DNA of 49,566 nucleotides from Actinomycetospora sp. (GTDB lineage Bacteria; Actinomycetota; Actinomycetes; Mycobacteriales; Pseudonocardiaceae): the NCBI GenBank assembly GCA_029266415.1, contig JAQSWW010000015.1, forward strand, positions 1-49,566, written 5' to 3'. The notes below the pieces were generated by a model. It had not been told where the DNA came from. It was given only the letters and a program-made list of their open reading frames with translations, and ran no database searches. The translations under genes were made by a program, and so were the position numbers. This document shows, piece after piece, positions 43,466 to 49,566 of this stretch; the stretch's first letter is position 1, and each line of letters opens with the position of its first letter.

Positions 43466-45235
43466 GTGAGCTCTCCCCGCGTGGTCGCCGGGCGCTACCG
43501 CCTCGAGGAGCGCATCGGTGCCGGCGCCATGGGCGTCGTCTGGCGGGGCACCGACGAGCGCCTGGGCCGGGTCGTCGCCGTCAAGCAGGTGTTCCTGCAC
43601 GCCGGCCTCGACGACCGCGAGGCCGAGGAGGTCCGCCAGCGCACGCTGCGCGAGGGCCGCATCGCCGCCCGGCTGCAGCACCCGCACGCCATCTCGGTGT
43701 TCGACGCCTCGATCGAGGGCGACGAGCCGTGGCTGGTCATGGAGTACCTGCCCTCGCGCGCCCTCTCCGGCGTGCTCGCCGAGCAGGGCACGCTCGAGCC
43801 CCGGACGGTGGCGCGCATCGGGCGCCAGGTGGCCGACGCCCTCGACGCCGCCCACCAGGCCGGGATCGTCCACCGGGACGTGAAGCCCGGGAACGTGCTG
43901 CTCGGCGCCGACGGCACCGTCAAGATCACCGACTTCGGCATCTCACGGGCGACGGGCGACCTGACGCTGACCCGCACGGGGATGCTGGCGGGCACGCCCG
44001 CCTACCTCGCCCCCGAGGTGGCCCGCGGCGAGGACTCCACGTCCGCGTCCGACGTCTTCTCGCTCGGCGCGACGCTCTACGCCGCGGTCGAGGGCATGCC
44101 GCCGTTCGGCGCCGACGACAACGCCCTCGCGCTGCTGCACGCCGTCGCCGCCGGCAAGGTCATCCCCCCGAGCCAGGCCGGCCCGCTGACCGCGCTGCTC
44201 ATGCGCCTGCTGCGCGACGACCCGGCCGAGCGCCCGAGCGCCGCCCAGGCGCGCCAGGAGCTCGGGCGGATCGCGCACGCGGGCGGGCGGGCGGAGGCGC
44301 CGCTGGCCGACCTCGTCCCGCTGGGTCCGTCAGGGGTGGGCCCGTCGAGCGCGTCCCCCGTGCCCGAGGCGCGGCACTCGTCGGACCCGTGGATGGGACC
44401 GCCGGTCGGCGGCCACGCCGCCCCGTCGCCCGGGCCCGACGGTGCTCCCGCGCCGCCCGGGCCGCCCACCCGCCAGGGCCTGCCCGCCCCGCCGGTCCCT
44501 CGCCGCCGGCCCGCCCGCCGGCCGACGGCCGCGGTCGCGGTCGCGGTGCTGCTGGTCGCGCTGCTCGCCGGCGGGATCGTCGGCGTCTCGCTGCTCTCGT
44601 CGTCGGACACCGGCTCGACCGGGGCCACGGTCGGCGCGCCCGCGCAGGGCGAGGCCGGCGACCCGCAGGCCGCGATGGTGGCCGCGGTCCGCGACTACTA
44701 CGGCGTCGTGACCGGCAACGAGGCCGCCGGCTGGGCCCGCCTCGGACCGAACCTGCAGGCACGCACGGGCGGGTTCTCGGCGTACCAGGCGTTCTGGAGC
44801 ACGATCACGTCGGTGCAGGTCAGCGAGGCCACGGCCGTCGACGCCGACACGGTGCGCGCCACCCTCGAGTTCGCGCCCGAGGGCCGCGACCGCACCGTCG
44901 AGGTGCACGAGCTCGGCATGGTCCGCGGCCCCGACGGCCGGTGGCTCATCGACTCCGACGAGAGCGTCGAGGGTGCCAGCCCCCGGGCCGCGGCCACCGG
45001 GCTGAGCCTCGAGCGGCCCGTCGCCGAGACCGCGACACCCGCGCCGGCCCCGTCGCCCGCGGCGAGCCACGCCGAGGACCGCTCGGCCCACGACGGGGAG
45101 CGCGCCCGCCACGACCGCGACGGCCGCGATCGTGGTGACGACCGCGGGGGTGAGGACGACGGCGGCGGGGGCGACGACGGCCACGACGACGGCGGCGGCG
45201 ACCGCCGGTCCGGGGGCGGCGAGGAGGAGGACTGA
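43466..45235 (+). CDS. Transmembrane Ser/Thr protein kinase (PknB-like)
   Basis: Eukaryote-like receptor kinase of 589 residues. Kinase domain 1-270: glycine loop RIGAGAMGVVWRG, Lys in VVAVKQV, catalytic HRDVKPGNVLL, ITDFGISRA (DFG), activation loop with threonines TLTRTGMLAGTPAYLAPEV. A Pro/Ala linker and one membrane helix (AVAVAVLLVALLAGGIVGVSLL, about 353-375) lead to an outside domain of about 110 residues with the fold of nuclear-transport-factor-like/lumazine-type sensor domains (AMVAAVRDYYGVVTGNEAAGWARLGPNLQARTGG). The last 60 residues are an extreme Asp/Gly/Arg/His tail. GTG 43466 has GGGAG upstream. The gene is convergent with the response-regulator gene. Confidence 0.88.
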   Translation: MSSPRVVAGRYRLEERIGAGAMGVVWRGTDERLGRVVAVKQVFLHAGLDDREAEEVRQRTLREGRIAARLQHPHAISVFDASIEGDEPWLVMEYLPSRALSGVLAEQGTLEPRTVARIGRQVADALDAAHQAGIVHRDVKPGNVLLGADGTVKITDFGISRATGDLTLTRTGMLAGTPAYLAPEVARGEDSTSASDVFSLGATLYAAVEGMPPFGADDNALALLHAVAAGKVIPPSQAGPLTALLMRLLRDDPAERPSAAQARQELGRIAHAGGRAEAPLADLVPLGPSGVGPSSASPVPEARHSSDPWMGPPVGGHAAPSPGPDGAPAPPGPPTRQGLPAPPVPRRRPARRPTAAVAVAVLLVALLAGGIVGVSLLSSSDTGSTGATVGAPAQGEAGDPQAAMVAAVRDYYGVVTGNEAAGWARLGPNLQARTGGFSAYQAFWSTITSVQVSEATAVDADTVRATLEFAPEGRDRTVEVHELGMVRGPDGRWLIDSDESVEGASPRAAATGLSLERPVAETATPAPAPSPAASHAEDRSAHDGERARHDRDGRDRGDDRGGEDDGGGGDDGHDDGGGDRRSGGGEEED

Positions 45236-45248
45236 GCCTCGTCCTCGC

Positions 45249-45917
45249 TCAGACGAGACGGCGGTCGCTCGCCCAGCGCGTGAGCTCGTGCCGGTTCGAC
45301 GACTGCGTCTTGCGCAGCACGCTCGAGACGTGGGTCTCGACGGTCTTCACCGAGATGACGAGCTCGGCCGCGATCTCCTTGTACGACCAGCCGCGCGCCA
45401 GGAGGCGCAGGACGTCGCGCTCGCGGCGGGTGAGCTGGTCGAGCTCGGGGTCGACGACGCCGGTGGCACCCGGGCGGTCGGCGAAGGCGTCGAGCACGAA
45501 GCCGGCGAGGCGCGGGGAGAACACCGCGTCCCCGGCGTGCACGCGCACGATCGCGTCGGCGAGCTCGCGCCCCGAGATGGTCTTGGTGACGTAGCCCCGG
45601 GCGCCGGCGCGGATCACCGAGATGACGTCCTCGGCGGCGTCGGAGACGCTCAGCGCGAGGAACACGACCTCGGGGTGCTCGGGGCGCGTGCGCGCGAGCA
45701 CCGCGGCCCCGCCGCCGTCGGGCATGTGCACGTCGAGCAGCACGACCGCGGGCTTCCGGTGCGCGATGACGGCGACGGCCTCGTCGACCGAGCCGGCCTC
45801 GCCCACCACGGAGACGGTGTGCTTCCCCGTCGTCTCGAGCTCGGCGCGCACGCCGCGCCGGAACAGGGCGTGGTCGTCGACGACGACCACGGTCACCGGG
45901 TCCGCGGGCTCGCTCAC
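45249..45917 (-). CDS. LuxR/NarL-family response regulator of the PspC-kinase pair
   Basis: 222-residue two-component regulator. Receiver domain: VVVVDDHALFRRGVRAEL, phosphoacceptor Asp62 in VVLLDVHMPDGGG, Thr/Ser and Lys in ALSVSD and YVTKTIS. The NarL-type helix-turn-helix is LTRRERDVLRLLARGWSYKEIAAELVISVKTVETHVSSVLRKTQSSNRHEL. GTG 45917 overlaps the kinase stop as GTGA, so the pair is translated together and is surely a cognate system. Members with this architecture sit next to PspC-domain proteins in many actinobacteria and respond to envelope stress; the target here may be the divergent PspC gene (inference). Confidence 0.92.
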   Translation of the reverse strand: MSEPADPVTVVVVDDHALFRRGVRAELETTGKHTVSVVGEAGSVDEAVAVIAHRKPAVVLLDVHMPDGGGAAVLARTRPEHPEVVFLALSVSDAAEDVISVIRAGARGYVTKTISGRELADAIVRVHAGDAVFSPRLAGFVLDAFADRPGATGVVDPELDQLTRRERDVLRLLARGWSYKEIAAELVISVKTVETHVSSVLRKTQSSNRHELTRWASDRRLV

Positions 45918-47281
45918 GATGCCTCCTCCTCGCTGGTGTCGGGGCCGCCGGCTGCGGCACCGGCCCGCCGGCGGCGGGGCAGGACGAGGCCCACCTCGGT
46001 GCCCTCCCCCGGCGCGGTGCGCAACCGCACCCGGCCGCCGTGGCGGGACATGCGGTCGCGCACCGAGCCGGCGAGGCCGCGCCGGTCGTCGGGCACCTCG
46101 TCCGGGTCGAAGCCGCAGCCGCGGTCGCGGACGAACACCTCGACGGTCTCGGGCTCGACCTCGGCGTACACGTCGATCTCGTCGACCCCGGCGTGCTTGG
46201 CCGCGTTGACCATGGCCTCGCGGGCGGCGGCGACCAGCGCGGTGGTGTCCGGGTCGGCCGGGGCGTCGCCCACCACGACCGGGGCCACCCGCACGCCGTA
46301 GGCGTCCTCGACCTCGCCGGCGGCGCCGGCCAGCGCGACCGCGAACGTGCCGTCCGCGGGGCCCGCCGCCCGCCCGGTGTCCCCGCCGGGCGGACCGTAG
46401 AGCCAGGCCCGCAGCTCGCGCTCCTGGCTGCGGGCGAGGCGGCGCACCTCGCGGCCGGACGGGTCCTCCCCGGCCTGCTTCTGGATGAGGGCGAGCGTCT
46501 GCAGCACCGAGTCGTGCAGGTGGGCGGCGATGTCGGCGCGCTCCTGGCCCCGGATGCGCGCGCGGCGCTCGGCACCGAGCTCGCGGACCAGGCGCAGCCA
46601 CCACGGCACGGTGAGCACGACGACGCCGGCCAGCGTGGCCAGGGCCGCGAGCAGGCCGAACTGGACCTGGGTGACGTCGACGTTGCCGAGCAGGAAGGTG
46701 GCGAGGCCCGCGGCCACCAGCAGCGCCCCGGCGAGCGCGCGGAGCAGGCCGAGCCGGCGACCGGCGAGCCAGCGCGAGCGCCCGGCCGCCGGCGTGGCGG
46801 TGGTGTCGGCCTCCCGCCACACCAGCGCGACGCCGGCGAGCACCACGCCGAGCGGCCCGATCACCCAGCCGGAGAGCTGCCCGCCGAGGGCGGAGAGCGC
46901 GAACGCGAGGCCGACCCCGAGCGTCGCGAGCGCGAGGCCCTGCTGGCGCTCGCGGGGCGGCACGTCGCGGCGCACCCCGCGCGGCTCGATGGGGCAGAAC
47001 AGCCAGAGCGCGGCGTAGGCCAGGAATCCCGCGCCGGCGGCGGCGACGAGCACCACGAACACCAGGCGGACGCGGAAGACGTCGACGCCGAGGTGGTCGG
47101 CGACCCCGCCGGCCACGCCGGCGACCACGGCGCCCTGGCGGCGACGCCGGATCCGCGGCGGTCCGGGAGCGGGCGGGGTGGGGACGGGCGCGGTCCCGGG
47201 GTCGGCCGGACCGGGTGCGGGCGCAGGCGTGGGCGCCGCGGGCGCCGGGCGCTCCGCGGGCACCGTCTCCACCTCGTCCAC
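45914..47281 (-). CDS. PspC-domain sensor histidine kinase
   Basis: 455 residues. After a Pro/Ala-rich N-terminus (residues 1-42) comes a PspC domain (RRRQGAVVAGVAGGVADHLGVDVFRVRLVFVVLVAAAGAGFLAYAALWLFCP), then about five more membrane helices. The HisKA_3-type dimerisation box has phosphoacceptor His256 in ERADIAAHLHDSVLQTLALIQKQ. The ATPase has REAMVNAAKHAG (N box) and VRDRGCGFDP (G1) and a C-terminal SVRDRMSRHGGRVRLRTAPGEGTEVGLVLP (G2). This is a NarX-type kinase with PspC as likely membrane-stress input, cognate to the following LuxR-type regulator. GTG 47281 start; shares a 174-base region with the divergent PspC gene. Confidence 0.92.
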   Translation of the reverse strand: MDEVETVPAERPAPAAPTPAPAPGPADPGTAPVPTPPAPGPPRIRRRRQGAVVAGVAGGVADHLGVDVFRVRLVFVVLVAAAGAGFLAYAALWLFCPIEPRGVRRDVPPRERQQGLALATLGVGLAFALSALGGQLSGWVIGPLGVVLAGVALVWREADTTATPAAGRSRWLAGRRLGLLRALAGALLVAAGLATFLLGNVDVTQVQFGLLAALATLAGVVVLTVPWWLRLVRELGAERRARIRGQERADIAAHLHDSVLQTLALIQKQAGEDPSGREVRRLARSQERELRAWLYGPPGGDTGRAAGPADGTFAVALAGAAGEVEDAYGVRVAPVVVGDAPADPDTTALVAAAREAMVNAAKHAGVDEIDVYAEVEPETVEVFVRDRGCGFDPDEVPDDRRGLAGSVRDRMSRHGGRVRLRTAPGEGTEVGLVLPRRRRAGAAAGGPDTSEEEAS

Positions 47282-47455
47282 GGTCTCATCGTCACACGTC
47301 GCCGACCCCGTGCGGAGCGGTCGCGACCCCCGTGCTCCTCGGGGTCGTCCCGGGGTCGGGACCGGGGTGGCTCCCGGAGGTCCGGGGGCTCCGCGCCGCG
47401 CAGTCTCGAGGTCACGGCCGGACAGGTCGGCCGGTCAGCGAGGAGGATGAGGACG

Positions 47456-48670
47456 ATGAGCAGTCCGGGGCAGGGGTCGCGGGCGCCGGCGGGAGCCGAC
47501 GTCGGCGCGACCCTGCGGGACATGTGGGCCACGCGGCCCGCCCGTCTCAAGGAGGACCGCAAGGTCGCGGGCGTCGCCGCCGCGATCGCGCGGCGCTACG
47601 CGATCGACCCGACGCTGGTGCGGGTCGGGTTCGTGGTGTCGCTGTTCTACGGGGTCGGCCTGCTGGTGTACCTGGCCGGGATCCTCGTGCTCCCGCGGGT
47701 CGACGCCTCCGGGCGCCGCGAGACGCCGGTGTGGGCGATCGTGATCGGCGCGATCCTCGGCGTCGCCGCGATCGCGTCGGCGTTCTCCGGTGACCTCGGC
47801 ACCGTGATCGGCGTCGTCGTCGCCGTCGCCCTGCTCTACCTGCTGCACCGCAGCCGCGCCCACCTGCGCGACCCGCAGCGCCCCGCCGCCGTGACCGAGG
47901 GCACCGGTGTCCCCGGGGAGACCGGGGAGACCGGGGAGACGGCCCGCCCGCCGTCGTGGGACCCGCTCGGCGCCGCGCCGTTCGCGTGGGACCTCCCCGA
48001 GCCCACGGCACCCCCGGCGCCGAAGCCGCCGCGGTCGAAGGTCGTGCCGGTGACGCTCGCCGTCGCCGTCCTCGCGACCGGGCTCGTGGCCGGGATCGGC
48101 CTGCTGGGCCTGGTGCCCCTCGGCGTGACGGCGCTGGTCGGCACGGCGCTGGCCGTGATCGGTGCCGGCCTGGTCGTCGGCGCGTTCCTGCACCGCGGTC
48201 GCGGGCTGCTGGTGGCTGCCGTGCCGCTGGCGCTCGTGCTGATCGCCGCCGCCAACGGGGCCGGCGACGGCCCGTGGCGCGACGGCGGGCCGCCGTGGGC
48301 CGACCGTTTCGAGGGCGACGGCCGCCCGGGCTCGTCCGAGACCCTCGGCGACGCCGAGTGGGCGCCCGTGGCGGGCGCGATCGCGCCGGTGTACCAGACG
48401 GCCTGGGGCGACGCGCGCCTCGACCTGCGCGGGATCGGCGTCGGTCCGCCCGTGCGCACCGAGGTGCGCAGCGGCGCCGGTGACGTCAGCGTGATCGTCC
48501 CGGCCACCGCGGACGTGACGGCGACGTGCGAGTCGGGCGGCGGCGACGCCGACTGTCTCGGCCTCGGCGCCGGCCCGCTCACCGATCTGGGCCCGGACGG
48601 CCCGGGCGGTCCCGTGATCGATCTGCAGGCCGTCAGCGGCGGCGGCGACGTGGAGGTGCGCCGTGGATGA
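47456..48670 (+). CDS. PspC-domain membrane protein with C-terminal adhesin-like domain
   Basis: 404 residues. PspC domain at about 20-85 (ATRPARLKEDRKVAGVAAAIARRYAIDPTLVRVGFVVSLFYGVGLLVYLAGILVLP), two more helix pairs around residues 90-125 and 200-265, and a soluble C-terminal half. That half ends in RTEVRSGAGDVSVIVPATADVTATCESGGGDADCLG, like the beta-helical DUF2154/LiaF-type domain of envelope-stress proteins. A nine-base unit GGGGAGACC is repeated three times (47915-47941), giving GETGETGET. AGGAGG lies nine bases before ATG 47456; the earlier ATG 47447 abuts it. Divergent from the PspC kinase and likely its regulon member. Confidence 0.85.
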   Translation: MSSPGQGSRAPAGADVGATLRDMWATRPARLKEDRKVAGVAAAIARRYAIDPTLVRVGFVVSLFYGVGLLVYLAGILVLPRVDASGRRETPVWAIVIGAILGVAAIASAFSGDLGTVIGVVVAVALLYLLHRSRAHLRDPQRPAAVTEGTGVPGETGETGETARPPSWDPLGAAPFAWDLPEPTAPPAPKPPRSKVVPVTLAVAVLATGLVAGIGLLGLVPLGVTALVGTALAVIGAGLVVGAFLHRGRGLLVAAVPLALVLIAAANGAGDGPWRDGGPPWADRFEGDGRPGSSETLGDAEWAPVAGAIAPVYQTAWGDARLDLRGIGVGPPVRTEVRSGAGDVSVIVPATADVTATCESGGGDADCLGLGAGPLTDLGPDGPGGPVIDLQAVSGGGDVEVRRG

Positions 48671-48917
48671 GCGCTCAGCCGACCAGCCCTACACGATCCA
48701 CCAGGACGTGGGTCTGGTCACCGACGACACCGGTGAGGTGCCGGTCCGCCGGCCCGGCCCCGACCCCCTGGCCCTCGTGGCCGGACTGACCGCGATCGTC
48801 GTCGCGATCCTCGCCCTCACCGGCGCGCTCGCGAGCGTCGACCCGCGCTGGGTCCTCGCCCTCGGCGCCGTGGGCGTCGGCGTCGGCGTCCTGCTCGTGA
48901 CCCTGCGCCGCCGCTGA
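48663..48917 (+). CDS. Small two-helix membrane protein coupled to the PspC gene
   Basis: 84 residues, not recognised. The N-terminal 38 residues are polar and acidic (DERSADQPYTIHQDVGLVTDDTGEVPVRRPGPDP), followed by two helices (LALVAGLTAIVVAILALTGALA and WVLALGAVGVGVGVLLVTL) and the basic end RRR. GTG 48663 overlaps the PspC gene by eight bases, so translation is coupled. Small proteins of this shape commonly accompany actinobacterial PspC genes, and an accessory or sensor role in envelope stress is plausible, not shown. Confidence 0.7.
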   Translation: MDERSADQPYTIHQDVGLVTDDTGEVPVRRPGPDPLALVAGLTAIVVAILALTGALASVDPRWVLALGAVGVGVGVLLVTLRRR

Positions 48918-48926
48918 CCCCGCCGC

Positions 48927-48971
48927 CTACTGGCTGGTATCGCTCGCTCGGCGAGCGATACCAGCCAGTAG
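48927..48971. terminator. Perfect 20-bp hairpin between convergent genes
   Basis: Arms 48927-48946 and 48952-48971 are perfect reverse complements over 20 bases, with loop CTCGG. The arm contains TGGCTGGTAT, much AT-richer than neighbours. It lies between the stop of the small membrane protein (48917) and that of the amine oxidase (48979), so it may terminate both. Confidence 0.85.
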
Positions 48972-48978
48972 TGCTGTG

Positions 48979-49566
48979 TCAGGAGTGGCAGTGCCCGTTC
49001 GACGACGGCGGGACGTCGAGGGTGGGGTTGCGGTCGAAGAACCCGACGGGCATCAGCCGGAAGCCGGCGTAGTCGACGGGCATGACCGGCCAGTCCTCGG
49101 GACGCGGCACGTGGGTGAGGCCGAACGTGTGCCACAGGACGACGTCCGCGCCCCCGCCGTCCTCGTCGAGGGCGCGGTCGGCGGCCGTCCAGGCCGGCAG
49201 CCCCGCCCCGCCCGCGTGCTGGTTGACGTGGTCGCCGGCGGGATAGCGCTCGTCGGCGTCGTAGGCGGTGACCCAGAGGTGCCGGGTCGCGAAGGCCGCC
49301 CGCCGGGCGATCACCGAGGACGGGTCGGCCAGCAGCGTCGGGGTCCCCTCGGCGTGCAGCGCGTACGCGACCGGGCGACCGAACCGGTTGGTCGACCCCG
49401 GGTTGACGACCTGCCAGCTCCGGGACGTCCCCGGGCTGGCCGCGCGCCCGCCCTCGGACTCGCGGGTCAGCCGGGTGCGCGACTCGGTGAAGGCGTTGCC
49501 CCAGGGGTTGTCGTCGCCCACCGGCAGGGCGACGGCCTCGACCTCCTCGACGGCGTTGCGGGTGCC
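48979..49566 (-). CDS. Copper amine oxidase, C-terminal part (runs off the window)
   Basis: The last 195 residues of a primary-amine oxidase, which oxidises amines to aldehydes using copper and a self-made topaquinone. The visible part starts inside [23 protein letters not shown], which matches the V-x-E-V-E..NP..N-A-F block. It continues with [21 protein letters not shown] and [48 protein letters not shown]. The third copper ligand should be the His of [39 protein letters not shown], a family-diagnostic end. The Tyr that becomes topaquinone and the His-x-His pair lie before the window edge. Gene ends with GHCHS then stop 48979. Incomplete here because of the window, not truncated as far as can be seen. 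Confidence 0.9.
   Translation of the reverse strand, partial: GTRNAVEEVEAVALPVGDDNPWGNAFTESRTRLTRESEGGRAASPGTSRSWQVVNPGSTNRFGRPVAYALHAEGTPTLLADPSSVIARRAAFATRHLWVTAYDADERYPAGDHVNQHAGGAGLPAWTAADRALDEDGGGADVVLWHTFGLTHVPRPEDWPVMPVDYAGFRLMPVGFFDRNPTLDVPPSSNGHCHS

Overview
This window is chromosomal DNA from a very GC-rich actinobacterium. Codons end almost always in G or C, GTG starts are common, neighbouring genes overlap by GTGA, ATGA or TGATG, and one block keeps the gene order of Mycobacterium tuberculosis Rv0948c-Rv0957. The gene set (ImuA'/ImuB/DnaE2 mutasome, PspC two-component module, PerM-like protein, 34-kDa-antigen-like protein, homodimeric NADP-IDH) fits Pseudonocardiales (Pseudonocardia or Actinomycetospora type). 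That placement is inference, because there is no rRNA here. I saw no tRNA, rRNA, IS element, CRISPR array or phage gene.

Left part (1-15.3 kb): an MFS exporter, a TetR regulator with a clear palindromic operator, a GNAT acetyltransferase, a DoxX-like membrane protein with an upstream dyad, and an AI-2E-type transporter. These are followed by a housekeeping run on the minus strand (icd, a DUF3017 membrane protein, folD), a DUF606/YdcZ transporter and an unknown membrane protein. A 925-aa LuxR/LAL regulator then faces a small plus-strand set: TIGR01777-type epimerase, SDR dehydrogenase and AdhE-like CoA-acylating aldehyde dehydrogenase.

Middle (15.3-28 kb): imuA'-imuB-dnaE2 is a tightly coupled SOS mutagenesis operon. 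Upstream of it lie a perfect LexA box and a motif matching the RecA-independent (PafBC/RecA-NDp) promoter consensus. Next come a BacA/Rv1819c-like ABC exporter, a small AroQ chorismate mutase, a DHA2 drug exporter overlapping a uronate-dehydrogenase-like gene, and a membrane protein fused to a BAAT/acyl-CoA thioesterase-like hydrolase.

Core block (28-41.3 kb): purH, purN, a PerM-like gene, a 34-kDa-antigen-like gene, sucD, sucC, a lipase, an M23 peptidase, uvrD1/pcrA and chorismate mutase. sucC as written here is broken by two internal deletions. The chorismate mutase gene has a previously unnoticed-looking leader: a short aromatic-rich peptide, an intrinsic terminator, and a competing pairing whose geometry fits ribosome-mediated attenuation by Phe/Tyr.

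Right part (41.3-49.6 kb): small membrane and exported proteins of unknown function, a transmembrane Ser/Thr kinase with an Asp/Gly/His-rich tail, a PspC-domain sensor kinase with its LuxR-type regulator, a divergent PspC membrane protein with a small partner, a 20-bp perfect hairpin, and the 3' end of a copper amine oxidase gene that runs off the window.

All assignments come from reading motifs and recalled family features. No database search was run.
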